Origin: Candidatus Photodesmus katoptron Akat1 | GTDB taxonomy: Bacteria > Pseudomonadota > Gammaproteobacteria > Enterobacterales > Vibrionaceae | Direction: 5' to 3' | Length of the DNA stretch: 64,000 nt | Assembly (NCBI RefSeq): GCF_000478685.1 | Contig: NZ_AMSD01000002.1 | Coordinates: 186,001 to 250,000 of the forward strand | Position numbers and translations under genes: made by a program | In this document: positions 29,367 to 41,780 of the stretch, piece after piece | Layout of the letters: the number at the start of each line of letters is the position of its first letter | Position numbering within the stretch: the first letter of the stretch is position 1 | Notes under the pieces: model-generated | Told to the model about the DNA's origin: nothing | The model's database searches: none | What the model saw: the letters and a program-made list of their open reading frames with translations, nothing else

Positions 29367-31091
29367 TTATCTGAGTTTTTTAGATATAAATTGTTCCGTA
29401 TAAGTTTTAATCTCATTAGATGTTGAGAAAGAAAGGATATCCTTTGCCATTGTCTTCATTTCTTTAAATTTTAAATTTCGGATAACATTTTTTACTCTTG
29501 GGATAGAAGTTGCACTCATTGAGAACTCATTCAATCCCATACCTAGTAATAGTGGTGTTGCTTGTTCATTTCCTGCCAGTTCACCACACATACCAGTCCA
29601 TTTACCTTCAGAATGAGAAGCATCAATCACTTGTTTGATCATAGTTAGTACTGCTGGTGATAATGGATCGTATAAATGCGATACTGACTCATTTCCTCGA
29701 TCAACCGCCAATGTATATTGAGTTAAATCATTTGTTCCAATAGAAAAAAAATCAACTTCCTTTGCTAGGTGCGATGAAATAGCTACAGCAGCTGGAGTTT
29801 CAATCATTATACCAATTTCAATTTTTCTATCAAATCTATACTTTTCACTGCAAAGCTCTACTTTATACTCTTCAATTGCTTTTTTAAGCTCACGAATTTC
29901 TTCAACAGAGATAATCATAGGAAACATAATTCGTAATTTCCCATATATGGAGGCGCGTAGAATGGCACGTAATTGATCACGTAAAATATTACGATGATTT
30001 AAACTAATTCGTATAGCACGTAGTCCTAGAAATGGATTCATTTCTTTTGGTAGATCCATGTACGCTAAATCTTTATCACCACCAATATCCATAGTTCGGA
30101 TAACTACTGATTTTCCATTCATTAATTTTGCAACTTGCTTGTATGCTATATATTGCTCCTCTTCAGTTGGAAAAGAATTACGGTCCATAAATAAAAACTC
30201 AGTACGATATAAGCCAATACCTTCAGCTCCATTATCAACTATATTATCACATTCCTTAGGACTTCCTATATTGCCACATATTTTTATTCTATGATTATCT
30301 AAAGTTTTGGCTGGAAGAGTTTTTAATTTTGTTAATTTTTCTTGTTTTTCTATAAATATATTTTTGATTGTTTTTGCTTCATAAAGTTCACTTTCAGATG
30401 GGTTTATAATAATTTTATTATTTATAGCATCAAGTATTAGTATATCACCAGTCTTGACTTGTTCTGTAATATTATTAGTGCCAACAATAGCTGGTAGTTC
30501 TAGAGAACGAGCCATAATTGAAGTGTGTGAAGTAGAACCACCAATATCACAGATAAATCCTATGACGTAATTTAAATTGATTTGTGCTGTTTCAGAGGGA
30601 GTAAGATCATGTGCTACTAAAATAACCTCTTCTTTGATGTCACATAAAGATATAATATCGCTACCTTGAACATTTTTTATAAAACGTTTTTTTATATCGC
30701 GAATGTCTATCGCACGTTCCTGTAAATATGTATCTTTTAAAGATTCGAGTGTAGATGCTTGTTTTTCAAAAACGGTGTGAATAGCATTATCAGCATGCAT
30801 TTTATCTTGTTCAATAAGTATCAGAATCTCTTGTTCTAATTCTTCATCTTCAAGAAGCATGATATGACCTTCAAAGATTGCTTCTTTTTCTCCACCAAAT
30901 GTTTCAAGTGCTTTTTGCTTGATCGCTTTTAATTGTGATGAAGATTTATTACGTCCGTCAAAAAAGCGTTGAATTTCAACTTTAATTTGATCGTTTGAGA
31001 TAGAGCGTGTATTAAGGGAAATATCATCTTCTTTGAGGAGTAATGCCTTACCGAAAGCAATACCTGGAGATGCTAGGATGCCTGAAATCAT
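29367..31091 (-). CDS. ptsI: Phosphoenolpyruvate-protein phosphotransferase (PTS enzyme I)
   Basis: Uses PEP to phosphorylate itself and then HPr, starting PTS sugar uptake. The phospho-histidine is His189 ([21 protein letters not shown] segment). The C-terminal PEP-binding barrel shows [40 protein letters not shown] and the catalytic cysteine loop [11 protein letters not shown]. Full length at 574 aa. It lies 143 bases after ptsH and 68 before crr, so it is the middle gene of the operon. Confidence 0.97.
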   Translation of the reverse strand: MISGILASPGIAFGKALLLKEDDISLNTRSISNDQIKVEIQRFFDGRNKSSSQLKAIKQKALETFGGEKEAIFEGHIMLLEDEELEQEILILIEQDKMHADNAIHTVFEKQASTLESLKDTYLQERAIDIRDIKKRFIKNVQGSDIISLCDIKEEVILVAHDLTPSETAQINLNYVIGFICDIGGSTSHTSIMARSLELPAIVGTNNITEQVKTGDILILDAINNKIIINPSESELYEAKTIKNIFIEKQEKLTKLKTLPAKTLDNHRIKICGNIGSPKECDNIVDNGAEGIGLYRTEFLFMDRNSFPTEEEQYIAYKQVAKLMNGKSVVIRTMDIGGDKDLAYMDLPKEMNPFLGLRAIRISLNHRNILRDQLRAILRASIYGKLRIMFPMIISVEEIRELKKAIEEYKVELCSEKYRFDRKIEIGIMIETPAAVAISSHLAKEVDFFSIGTNDLTQYTLAVDRGNESVSHLYDPLSPAVLTMIKQVIDASHSEGKWTGMCGELAGNEQATPLLLGMGLNEFSMSATSIPRVKNVIRNLKFKEMKTMAKDILSFSTSNEIKTYTEQFISKKLR

Positions 31092-31234
31092 AGCGTTACC
31101 TTAAATTGGTTAATTGTATAGACGGTAGAGAATGTAAAATACTAACTACGAGGTATATACATTTTTTCTATTTTTATTTAGCATAGCTAAAATACCTTTA
31201 TTAGAAATGAGTTTTATATACATTGAAAAAAAGT

Positions 31235-31492
31235 CTAGTGTAGCTTGTTTACTAGATTGGCTAAATGCTCTACAGCTTGCTGAGCTTGTGGTCCTTCTGC
31301 TGCAATAGTTAATTCAGTTCCTTTTACTAATCCAAGAGTTTGTAGTTTAAATAGGCTTTTAGCACTAGCACTTCTTCCATTAGAAGTTACAGTAATATTT
31401 GCATCAAATGATTTAGCTTCTTTAACAAATTGCGCAGCAGGACGAGTGTGAAAACCGTTTTCGGCAGTGATTTCTACTTGTTTCTCATACAT
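31235..31492 (-). CDS. ptsH: PTS phosphocarrier protein HPr
   Basis: 85-residue histidine phosphocarrier that passes phosphate from enzyme I to EIIA proteins. His15 ([13 protein letters not shown]) is the phosphorylation site; Ser46 ([14 protein letters not shown]) is the conserved serine. A G-rich Shine-Dalgarno sequence (CGGGG, read on the minus strand near 31504) precedes the ATG at 31492. First gene of ptsH-ptsI-crr. A 40-base tandem duplication lies immediately upstream of the ribosome binding site. Confidence 0.97.
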   Translation of the reverse strand: MYEKQVEITAENGFHTRPAAQFVKEAKSFDANITVTSNGRSASAKSLFKLQTLGLVKGTELTIAAEGPQAQQAVEHLANLVNKLH

Positions 31493-32228
31493 TATTATAT
31501 ACCCCGATTGATTTTAAATTTAGCTCTCTTAAATAAGCTAGTTCCTTCTTACTTTAAATTTAGCTCTCTTAAATAAGCTAGTTCCTTCTTACTTGGCGGA
31601 AGAGTAGCATATTTTATAATTAAAACTACTATTTGTTTTAGGTTTCGAAAGTAGTAATATTTAGTACTATTGTAAGCCTATAATGATTTATCATGTTTAT
31701 TTAAAATTGTAAAAAAATTAATGCCGATGCTACGTCACAGAAGGTAAAAAAACACTTAAACTTGTTAATTTCTTTTAGAAGTAATCTATTAACTATAGGT
31801 TTCTTTTACTTTGGTATTTCAAATTTTCATAAAGATAATAACCATTTTTTCAAGAAATTTCAGTTTTTAATCAAAAGTGAAGTTGATTATATAATATAGT
31901 TTTGTATAGTCATAACTCTTATGCATTGTTTATTACTATAAATAATTTGATAATCATTAAATCAGATATGAAAGATATGTATATACTTAGCATACTATTT
32001 AGCAATAAAAATTAGTTGTAATTAAATTTGCTTGATTGAGAAAATATTTAGAACTTTATTTAAAGATAGGTAGAGCAAGAGTCGATAGATTAGCGATATC
32101 TGATTTCCAATTTTGTAGCGTTGTAATTATAATTTTCTATTTCATATATTGTTTTTTACCTATACTATAAAAGTTAGAAATTGCTTTTGAATCAATTTCA
32201 TAAAGCAAAAAACATATGGAAGAAGGAA
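31493..32228. other. Large intergenic region between ptsH and zipA (cysK and cysZ absent)
   Basis: 736 bases without a recognisable gene. In Vibrio and Escherichia cysK and cysZ lie here; I see no readable remnant of either on the minus strand. It holds the tandem repeat at 31513-31594 and must contain promoters for ptsH and zipA. TATACT near 32161 is a possible zipA -10 but lacks a clear -35. Confidence 0.5.
31513..31594. repeat. Perfect 40-base tandem duplication upstream of ptsH
   Basis: The unit beginning TTTAAATTTAGCTCTC is repeated with a 40-base period from 31513 to 31594, with no mismatch over 82 bases (2.05 copies). Each unit contains TAGCT...AGCTA, able to form a small stem. Lack of divergence says the duplication is recent or kept identical. 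It falls in the ptsH leader or promoter. Confidence 0.9.
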
Positions 32229-32969
32229 ATGCACGAATTGCGATTAGTACTTATTGTTGTTGGCGCACTAGCTATAATTGGTTTATTAGTGCATGGTTTT
32301 TCAACGAAAAAAGGGACTCGTATTAGATTTTATAATCGGTCAATCATCAATTTGAGTAATACAACTAAAAAGAAAGGGAAAGGAACAGTTTTATCACAAG
32401 TACATAATACTAATCATAAATCTAAAGTAAAAAAACCTAATGCTTCAAAATCGTTGGAGTTAAGTCCATCTGTAGAAACTATTCAAAATACTCCTTTTTC
32501 AGATATTCTTAATACTCCATCTGTTCAAGATACCTCAGAATCTGATGTTGAGGTAATTATTATAAATGTTCACTCTCTTGGTGATAAACCTTTCATTGGT
32601 AGAACACTATTTGCAAGCATAGAAAGGAATGGTCTCTTGTATGGTGATATGGATATTTTCCATCGTTATTCCGATTTATCTAAGAATAGTAAGTCATTGT
32701 TTAGTGTTGCTAACATGATAAAACCAGGAACATTTAAGAACGTTGACTTCAATACTTTTAAGACTCCTGGACTTTCTTTTTTTATGACTTTGCCTTGTTT
32801 TTGGGAAGCACATCAAAATTTTAAACTCATGCTAAAAACTGCTCAGCAAGTTGCTGATGACTTAGGGGGTAACGTATTAGATGATTCACGCAACTTAATG
32901 ACTCCAGACCGTTTGCTAGCTTATAGAAAGCAAATTCAAGATTTCAAAATTACAATGCAAGCTAAATAG
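32229..32969 (+). CDS. zipA: Cell-division protein ZipA
   Basis: Inner-membrane anchor that tethers FtsZ and helps recruit late divisome proteins. From the ATG at 32229 it starts MHELRLVLIVVGALAIIGLL, the classic N-terminal anchor, followed by a basic linker and the ZipA C-terminal FtsZ-binding domain (about residues 105-240, with PFIGRTLFASIERNGLLYGD and ANMIKPGTF). A longer in-frame opening at 32181 would add 16 residues before the anchor, which the family lacks. At 246 aa it is shorter than in free-living vibrios, mostly in the disordered linker. It is followed by ligA after 58 bases. Confidence 0.93.
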   Translation: MHELRLVLIVVGALAIIGLLVHGFSTKKGTRIRFYNRSIINLSNTTKKKGKGTVLSQVHNTNHKSKVKKPNASKSLELSPSVETIQNTPFSDILNTPSVQDTSESDVEVIIINVHSLGDKPFIGRTLFASIERNGLLYGDMDIFHRYSDLSKNSKSLFSVANMIKPGTFKNVDFNTFKTPGLSFFMTLPCFWEAHQNFKLMLKTAQQVADDLGGNVLDDSRNLMTPDRLLAYRKQIQDFKITMQAK

Positions 32970-33024
32970 TAATTATTTCTAGTATTTATTTTTGTTTAGA
33001 GAAGTTATTTTAAACTTAGAGTAA

Positions 33025-35058
<2,034 letters not shown>

Positions 35059-35183
35059 AAATGCATATCTATTAATAATAAATAGTAGTTGTTATTTCTT
35101 TGTATTCAATATGAATTTTCTGTTACCATCTAATTCCAAGTTATGAAAAAATAATATTTAGAAAATCTTCAGTTCAGAGTTTT

Positions 35184-35498
35184 TCATTTATTGTTTTTTT
35201 GGATAAGTTTTTGGAGTTCACCTTTTTGAAACATTTCTAACATGATATCATAACCTCCGATTAATTTACCTTGAATCCATAATTGTGGGAAAGTAGGCCA
35301 TTTTGCGTAAGAAGGAAGCAAAGAACGGATATCTGGATTTTGAAGAACGTTTACATGTGAAAATTTTCCTCCACATGCTATCAATATTTCAGATGCCTTA
35401 GAAGAAAAACCACATGCTGGAAATTCCGGAGAGCCTTTCATGTAGAGAAGTATTGAATTTGTTGAAATTTGTTGTTTGATTTTTTCGATAGTTTCCAT
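35184..35498 (-). CDS. grxD: Monothiol glutaredoxin Grx4
   Basis: Small thioredoxin-fold protein of 104 aa with the monothiol CGFS motif at Cys29 (FPACGFSSKA) and the WPTFPQLWIQGKLIGGYDI segment that binds glutathione. It carries or transfers [2Fe-2S] clusters, often with BolA. It lies divergent from sodB, the usual Vibrio neighbourhood. No operon partner. Confidence 0.96.
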   Translation of the reverse strand: METIEKIKQQISTNSILLYMKGSPEFPACGFSSKASEILIACGGKFSHVNVLQNPDIRSLLPSYAKWPTFPQLWIQGKLIGGYDIMLEMFQKGELQKLIQKNNK

Positions 35499-35654
35499 TA
35501 TTTTCTCTTGTTATTAATTAATTCCTTTAAACAGGTTCATATATAATTTAGTAATTGTTTTAATATAGAAAAAAATACATTATAATCAAAGAAATTCAAA
35601 TACTAAACATACTATTTCGAAATATAATAACAAAGTACACTGGAGAATTAAACT

Positions 35655-36239
35655 ATGGTATTTAAATTACCGGATCTTCCTTATGAAAAAAAATCTTTGG
35701 AACCATATATTTCATCTGAAACGTTAGATTTTCATCATGGAAAACATCATAATACTTATGTAACTAAACTCAACGCTCTTATTTCTGGTACTGAATTTGA
35801 GAATAAAACTTTGGAAGAAATAATACAAAATTCTTCTGGTAGTGTTTTTAATAATGCAGCTCAAATTTGGAATCATACATTTTATTGGCACTGTCTAGCA
35901 CCAAAAGCAGGAGGACAACCGACAGGTTTTTTAGCGAATTCTATCGTTACTACTTTTGGTTCTTTTAAAAAATTTAAACAGGAATTTACTGAATCCGCTA
36001 TTAATAATTTTGGCTCATCATGGACTTGGTTAGTGAGCAAAACAGATGGTTCTTTAAAGATTATTAATACGTCTAATGCCTTAACTCCATTAAAAGAAAA
36101 GGAGACTACTCCGATTTTAACTGTAGATTTGTGGGAGCATGCTTACTATATTGATTATAGAAATGTTCGTTTAGATTATATGAATGCTTTTTGGGCTTTA
36201 GTCAACTGGAATTTTGTCGAAAAAAAATTAATTGGTTAA
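35655..36239 (+). CDS. sodB: Superoxide dismutase [Fe]
   Basis: Cytosolic superoxide dismutase. The four metal ligands are visible: His27 (DFHHGKHH), His74 (IWNHTFYWHC), Asp158 and His162 (VDLWEHAYYIDYRN). AGGQPTG near residue 85 is typical of the iron-preferring class. 194 aa, full length. A good Shine-Dalgarno (GGAG at 35642-35645) precedes the ATG. An enzyme of this sort would matter next to an oxygen-consuming or host oxidative environment. It ends at a strong 40-base palindrome shared with rne. Confidence 0.96.
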   Translation: MVFKLPDLPYEKKSLEPYISSETLDFHHGKHHNTYVTKLNALISGTEFENKTLEEIIQNSSGSVFNNAAQIWNHTFYWHCLAPKAGGQPTGFLANSIVTTFGSFKKFKQEFTESAINNFGSSWTWLVSKTDGSLKIINTSNALTPLKEKETTPILTVDLWEHAYYIDYRNVRLDYMNAFWALVNWNFVEKKLIG

Positions 36240-36311
36240 TATTTTATCAGGAATAATAGCTCTAGAGCTTTAATATACTACTATAAGATTCATATTTTAA
36301 ATACAATACTA

Positions 36312-36351
36312 AATTTCAAGGACAGTTTAGATCTAAACTGTCCTTGAAATT
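36312..36351. terminator. 40-base perfect palindrome between sodB and rne
   Basis: The sequence from 36312 to 36351 equals its own reverse complement (centre AGA|TCT at 36331/36332; half-site AATTTCAAGGACAGTTTAGA). Transcripts from either side would form a near-20-pair hairpin with a minimal loop, so it probably serves as a shared terminator or 3' stabiliser for convergent sodB and rne. A T-rich stretch follows on the plus strand (TATTTTT), weaker on the other. Confidence 0.75.
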
Positions 36352-36365
36352 ATCGGGTATTTTTC

Positions 36366-38705
36366 TCATTTATCAGGTTTAGTAACTGGAGAATAAGATT
36401 GATTGCTAGCTGTATGGCCTCCTGCACCTTTAGATTGAGAAGGTATAGAAGAAAAACTATTGCTAATAGTTCTTTTAATTTCTTTCTGCTCTCTGAAAAA
36501 AATTTGATTTGTACTAGATGTGTTATTTAATTTTTTAGATTTAATTGTTCTTTTATATTGATTTTTATTAGTTTGATTAAAATATATTTTATAACACAAC
36601 ATTATTTTTCCCATAGCTATTTCTGGTGATGAGACTCCACCAAAATATAGGCATCTCTCTTTAGCAAATAAGTTTGTTTGATATTGTTTCTGTTTGTTTT
36701 TTTCTGTATTTTTTTTACTTAAGTTCTTACGATGTTCTTTTTCTGAAGTCATCTTTCTTTCTGCTTGAGATTTTATATGGTTGAGATTAGATTCTAGAGT
36801 CCTCCTTGGTTTCTTTTCTGTAAATACAGAGGTTTTATTACCATCATGATAATAATTATTGCGATGCTCCTGTTTAAATTTTCGATTTGTTTGTTTTTTT
36901 TCTTTATTAGATATTCCTTGTTTATCACGTGTTACTAATTGATGTTTTTTATCTTCCTGTTTATTACGATAACGTTGTTCTTTTGTTTTGCTTTTAGATT
37001 GATTTTTTTTAGTATTAGAAAATAATACATTGTTAAATAGTAAAAAAATCCGATATATTATATTCATTCCATTTTTTTTATTTTTAGATGATTCTTTTTC
37101 AGATTTTTTTATTGTTTTGATTGGTAAAATAAAATTTGATTGGATAGTGTTTTCAACATTGGGTTCCTGTATCTCAGCATGCTTGAATATGTCAAGTTTT
37201 TTCGGAACTAAGTATGATGGAAGATCACATGTTTCTCCATCACGTAAACGAATAACTTTAAAATTAGGGGTTTCCATATTTGAATTAGGTATTGCTATAA
37301 TTTTAACTTTTTGATTTTTTTCGATATAATTTATTGAGGAGCGTTTTTCATTTAAAAGATAAGATGCTATAGGTATTGGAACAATAGTCAACACTTCTTC
37401 AGTATTTCTCTTCATAGCTTCTTCTTCAATTAATCTAAGAACAGATAGTGCTAAAGATTCATTATCACGAATAACTCCAGTACCTGTACAACGTGGGCAA
37501 ACATGATGACTTGCCTCAGCTAATGAAGAGCTTAGACGTTGACGAGACATTTCTAGTAAACCAAAACGAGAAATTCTACCAACCTGAACACGAGCACGAT
37601 CTAGGCGAACAGCATCACGTAAATGATATTCTATCGCACGTTGGTTGCGCAAAAGCATCATATCAATAAAATCAATTACAAGTAACCCCCCTAAATCACG
37701 TAAACGTAATTGCCTTGCAATTTCTCCTACAGCTTCTAAATTGGTATTTAATGCTGTTTCTTCAATATCGTTTCCTTTAGTTGAGCGAGCTGAATTAATA
37801 TCAATAGCAGTCAGTGCTTCTGTTGTATCAATAATAATTGATCCCCCAGAAGGTAGTTGAACTTCATGTTGGAATGCTGATTCAATTTGACTTTCGATTT
37901 GATAGTAGCTAAATAAAGGAATTTCACCTTTATATTTTTTTATTCGATTAACAAAATCAGGTCGGACCAGTCGAATATATTCTAAAGCACGTTTATAGAC
38001 AGTATTACTATCAATTAAAATTTCACTGATATCGTGACGTAAATAATCTCGAATAGCTCGAACTATTACATTACTTTCTTGGTGAACTAAAAATGGAGTA
38101 GGATTTGAACAAAAAGATTGTTTGATTGATCCCCAGTGATTTAGTAGAATATTTAGATCTAATTCAAGTTCTTCCACACTTTTCCCTACACCTGCAGTAC
38201 GTACGATTAATCCCATTCCTTTTGGCAGGTTAAGCGTATTGAGGGCTGTTTTAAGTTGAGTACGTTCATTTCCTTCTATTCTTCTTGAAATTCCACCAGC
38301 ACGGGGATTATTTGGCATTAAAACTAAATAACTGCCTGCTAGAGAAATAAATGTGGTTAAAGCAGCTCCTTTATTACCGCGTTCTTCTTTTTCTATCTGT
38401 ACAATAATTTTTTGGTTTTCAGAAAGAATCTCTTTAATACTTGGCTTACCACGATAAATATAATCATCTGGAAAATATTCACGAGCAATCTCTTTTAGTG
38501 GAAGGAAGCCTTGTCTCTCTAAACCATAATCTACAAAAGCAGCTTCTAAGCTAGGTTCAACTCTGGTAATGCGTCCTTTATATATATTTGCTTTTTTAGA
38601 TTCATAACCTGGACTTTCAATATCTAAATCAAATAGTCGTTGGCCATCAACCAGTGCAACGCGTAATTCTTCTTTTTGAGTTGCGTTGATTAACATTCTT
38701 TTCAT
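36366..38705 (-). CDS. rne: Ribonuclease E
   Basis: Essential endoribonuclease for rRNA and tRNA processing and mRNA decay. Catalytic half is intact: S1 domain in residues 35-125, DNase I-like domain with Asp302 (TAIDINSA) and Asp345 (LVIDFIDM), and the zinc link Cys403/Cys406 (CPRCTGTG). The C-terminal scaffold (after about residue 530) is only some 250 aa of Lys/Arg/Asn/Gln-rich, low-complexity sequence, shorter than usual for vibrios. The extreme tail still carries [19 protein letters not shown], resembling the conserved AGGH tail of Vibrio RNase E. 779 aa in total. Confidence 0.95.
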   Translation of the reverse strand: MKRMLINATQKEELRVALVDGQRLFDLDIESPGYESKKANIYKGRITRVEPSLEAAFVDYGLERQGFLPLKEIAREYFPDDYIYRGKPSIKEILSENQKIIVQIEKEERGNKGAALTTFISLAGSYLVLMPNNPRAGGISRRIEGNERTQLKTALNTLNLPKGMGLIVRTAGVGKSVEELELDLNILLNHWGSIKQSFCSNPTPFLVHQESNVIVRAIRDYLRHDISEILIDSNTVYKRALEYIRLVRPDFVNRIKKYKGEIPLFSYYQIESQIESAFQHEVQLPSGGSIIIDTTEALTAIDINSARSTKGNDIEETALNTNLEAVGEIARQLRLRDLGGLLVIDFIDMMLLRNQRAIEYHLRDAVRLDRARVQVGRISRFGLLEMSRQRLSSSLAEASHHVCPRCTGTGVIRDNESLALSVLRLIEEEAMKRNTEEVLTIVPIPIASYLLNEKRSSINYIEKNQKVKIIAIPNSNMETPNFKVIRLRDGETCDLPSYLVPKKLDIFKHAEIQEPNVENTIQSNFILPIKTIKKSEKESSKNKKNGMNIIYRIFLLFNNVLFSNTKKNQSKSKTKEQRYRNKQEDKKHQLVTRDKQGISNKEKKQTNRKFKQEHRNNYYHDGNKTSVFTEKKPRRTLESNLNHIKSQAERKMTSEKEHRKNLSKKNTEKNKQKQYQTNLFAKERCLYFGGVSSPEIAMGKIMLCYKIYFNQTNKNQYKRTIKSKKLNNTSSTNQIFFREQKEIKRTISNSFSSIPSQSKGAGGHTASNQSYSPVTKPDK

Positions 38706-39165
38706 TTAAAAATCTCATTATCTTTTTTATATTTAATGCTTTTACTCGTTTATTATCTTTACAATATTGGAATTCCTCTATTTAGAAGAGATGCCATAAA
38801 TATGAAAAAATTTATACTTCAAACGACAGTGCTTGTTTTTCAAATTAGTTTAGGAAAAGTCAATATAAATATATTATGATGACTACGAATTAAGCAAGAT
38901 GACTAAGTTTGATTATATTTTACGTTATTCTTGAGACCACAACACTAAATGTTTTATTATTTGGTATTTTTATAAACTATCAATTTTTAATCAGATTTAA
39001 CCACCGATCATAGCAGTGTTTTAAAGCAATAGGAATCTACCCTATTATAAATAGAAACTAGCAGTACAATACAATGGTACACTTGAAAGGCAGGCCGATC
39101 CTATATTTTATTTCCTATTTTGTAAAGATAATTATACAAATAAAATCTACAGGTGAATACAGAAA
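38706..39165. other. Divergent intergenic region rne/rluC (rne leader)
   Basis: 460 bases with no gene. In E. coli rne has a long 5' leader through which RNase E regulates its own mRNA; the same length of untranslated sequence is available here on the minus strand. Small inverted repeats such as AATAGG/CCTATT near 39031-39048 are visible. On the plus strand AGGTGA about 10 bases before the rluC ATG is its likely ribosome binding site. I cannot identify a defined promoter. Confidence 0.4.
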
Positions 39166-40128
39166 ATGAAAGTTCAATTTATTAAAATTGATAATAATAG
39201 AATTAGTCAACGTATAGATAATTTTTTGTGTAATTATTTTAAAAAAATTCCAAAAAGCACAATTTATAGAATTATTAGGAAAGGAGAAGTTCGTGTTAAT
39301 AAAAAAAGAATTAAACCTAAATATAAATTACAGATAAATGATTTAATACGTATTCCTCCTATTAGGAGTGAAAAACAAAATTCGAAGTTTACAATTAGTA
39401 ACTTAAATGAGATTAAAAAATTAAAATCTCATCTTCTTTTAGAAGATGATCACATTATGGTTCTTAATAAGCCTTCAGGAACAGCTGTTCATGGCGGTAG
39501 TGGACTGAGTTTTGGTATTATAGAATCACTAAGAGCATTATATCTTAATCTTTCTTTTTTAGAATTAGTTCATCGTATTGATAGAGATACTTCTGGTATT
39601 TTATTAATTGCTAAAAAACGTTCTGCTTTACGTAGTTTACAAGAACAATTTAGACAAAAAACCGTTAAGAAATTTTATTCTGCATTAATGATGGGGAAAT
39701 GGGATACTAACTGCAAGATAGTAAATGCACCATTGTTAAAAAATAAAGGTAATGGAGTTGTTCATGTTGATATTCAAGGTAAACCATCCAAGACTCATTT
39801 TAAAATTATAGAGCAGTTTTCCAAAGCTACTTTAATACAAGCAACTCCAATCACTGGAAGAACTCATCAAATTCGTGTTCACAGCCAATATGTTGGACAT
39901 CCAATTGCTTTCGACAGTAAGTATGGTTCACTATCTTTTAATTCTTACATAAATACAATTGGTTTGGATCGTTTGTTTCTTCATGCTTCTAGAATTCTTT
40001 TTATTCATCCAAAAACTAAACAGTGGTTAGAAATTAATGCACCGATGGAAGATAAGCTTAAAATAGTTTTGAGAAATTTAAGGAAATTAGATCAAAATAG
40101 TAGAATATCAATATTAGATAGGGTGTAG
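39166..40128 (+). CDS. rluC: 23S rRNA pseudouridine(955/2504/2580) synthase RluC
   Basis: Isomerises specific uridines of 23S rRNA to pseudouridine. An N-terminal S4 RNA-binding domain (residues 12-70, RIDNFLCNYFKKIPKSTIYRIIRKGEVRVN) precedes the catalytic domain with the HRIDRDTSGILLIAK motif (Asp139 is the nucleophile position). TGRTHQIRVH near residue 233 is the second conserved motif. 320 aa, normal length. It lies divergent from rne, as in other gammaproteobacteria. Confidence 0.94.
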   Translation: MKVQFIKIDNNRISQRIDNFLCNYFKKIPKSTIYRIIRKGEVRVNKKRIKPKYKLQINDLIRIPPIRSEKQNSKFTISNLNEIKKLKSHLLLEDDHIMVLNKPSGTAVHGGSGLSFGIIESLRALYLNLSFLELVHRIDRDTSGILLIAKKRSALRSLQEQFRQKTVKKFYSALMMGKWDTNCKIVNAPLLKNKGNGVVHVDIQGKPSKTHFKIIEQFSKATLIQATPITGRTHQIRVHSQYVGHPIAFDSKYGSLSFNSYINTIGLDRLFLHASRILFIHPKTKQWLEINAPMEDKLKIVLRNLRKLDQNSRISILDRV

Positions 40129-40449
40129 TAGTTTCTTGTTTCATTAAACAATCCTAATGATGTAGGAATCCTTTAGGTTTGATAATATTAAGTTAATTGA
40201 GAAATTGATAACTTTTATACTAATGATGGTTATTTGTCTAAATTGCTATTAAACTGATAAGCGAAATTATTAATACAATCTGGATATTTGATAATGCTAA
40301 ATTTACTAACTTTTTATATCTATTTAGTAGATTATTAAATGAGGAGAAATATTAAAGGATGATGCAGTTATATTTATAGGATTTTAGATTACTAACTATG
40401 ATTTTTATTTTTACTAAAAAACTAGAAATATACTAATGGAACGTAAAAA
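40129..40449. other. Intergenic region rluC-asd
   Basis: 321 bases of AT-rich sequence with no readable gene. In relatives several genes follow rluC, so this may be a residue of deletion. TATACT at about 40430 could be the -10 of an asd promoter, but no -35 is convincing. Confidence 0.4.
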
Positions 40450-41571
40450 ATGAAAGTAGGTTTAATAGGATGGCGTGGAATGGTTGGATCAGTATTGATG
40501 CAGCGCATGAAAGAAGAAGGAGATTTCCATTTTATTGAGCCTATACTTTATAGTACATCAAAAATTACTATCTCTCCTTCTAGTTTTTATAAACAGTTTG
40601 GCTCAGTAAAAGATGCATTTGATTTTGATAGCTTAAAAAAGCTAGATAGCATTGTTACTTGTCAAGGTAATGATTATACAGAGAAAGTATATAAAGTACT
40701 TCGTCAGTCCGGTTGGAAAGGATATTGGATTGATGCTGCATCTACTCTACGTATGGATAAAAATTCAATCATTGTCTTAGATCCAATTAATTTAATTCAA
40801 ATTCAGCAAGGTATTTATTCTGGTATTAAGACATTTGTAGGTGCTAACTGCACAGTTAGTTTAATGTTAATGGCATTAGGTGGTTTATATGAAAAAAGGA
40901 TGATTGACTGGATAAGTTGCATGACTTACCAAGCTGCATCTGGAGCAGGAGCTAAGAATATGAAAGAACTACTTTTACAAATGATTGCAGTGACTGATCA
41001 GATTACTTCAGAGGATATTAATCTAACGAGTTCAATTTTAGATGTTGATAAAAAAATTTTAGAGATTATTCGTTCATCTTCATTTCCTACTAAAGAATTT
41101 CATGTTCCGCTTGCTGTTTCATTGATTCCTTGGATTGGAATGAATTGTAACAATGGACAAAGTAAAGAAGAATGGAAGATAGCTAGAGAAACCAACAAAA
41201 TTTTAGATTTACAAATGTCTCCTATAAAGATAGATGGTACTTGTGTTCGAATAGGTTCTATGCGTTGTCATGCTCAAGCTTTAACTATTAAATTGAAACA
41301 AAATGTTCCGTTAGATGAAATTGAGGAGATTATTTCAACCCATAATGATTGGGTTAAAGTAATTCCAAATGAGCCTGATATAACTGCTAAAGAACTTACT
41401 CCCGCTAAAATTTCAGGAACTATGTCAATTCCTGTAGGTCGGTTACGTAAGATGTCAATAGGTAAAAATTTTTTAAATGCATTTACTGTTGGAGATCAAT
41501 TATTATGGGGTGCTGCTGAAGTATTGCGAAGAACATTAAGAATTATTTTATCTGAAAATAATTTTATTTAA
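40450..41571 (+). CDS. asd: Aspartate-semialdehyde dehydrogenase
   Basis: NADP-dependent enzyme that reduces aspartyl phosphate to the semialdehyde, the branch point to lysine, diaminopimelate (needed for peptidoglycan), threonine and methionine. The GWRGMVGSVL nucleotide-binding start, the catalytic Cys134 (GANCTVSLML), YQAASGAGAKN and a late RIGSMRCHAQALTIKL with the conserved histidine are all present. 373 aa, the length of the proteobacterial Asd class. It is a single gene. Need for diaminopimelate explains retention. Confidence 0.96.
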   Translation: MKVGLIGWRGMVGSVLMQRMKEEGDFHFIEPILYSTSKITISPSSFYKQFGSVKDAFDFDSLKKLDSIVTCQGNDYTEKVYKVLRQSGWKGYWIDAASTLRMDKNSIIVLDPINLIQIQQGIYSGIKTFVGANCTVSLMLMALGGLYEKRMIDWISCMTYQAASGAGAKNMKELLLQMIAVTDQITSEDINLTSSILDVDKKILEIIRSSSFPTKEFHVPLAVSLIPWIGMNCNNGQSKEEWKIARETNKILDLQMSPIKIDGTCVRIGSMRCHAQALTIKLKQNVPLDEIEEIISTHNDWVKVIPNEPDITAKELTPAKISGTMSIPVGRLRKMSIGKNFLNAFTVGDQLLWGAAEVLRRTLRIILSENNFI

Positions 41572-41780
41572 ACTAAACTTACTAATCAGAAATAATAAAT
41601 CTAGGAATTAATATTCTGTAAGAGCTGCCCTTATTTCTATCATATCATAACCAAAGACATCTCCTCGATTGAATATAGTAAAGTGTTCTATGTAATCTGG
41701 ATTATGTATAACTAAAGTTATTGTATTTTTAGATTTAAGTTATCTAGTAAGATGTGAAGAGAAGATTTCATTTATATAAA

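Noticed and set aside
32181-32228. Longer start for zipA
   Set aside because: It would place 16 polar residues before the membrane anchor, contrary to the family; MHELRL at 32229 matches.
37030-37860. Plus-strand frames opposite rne
   Set aside because: Antisense shadows of the RNase E gene with no independent support.
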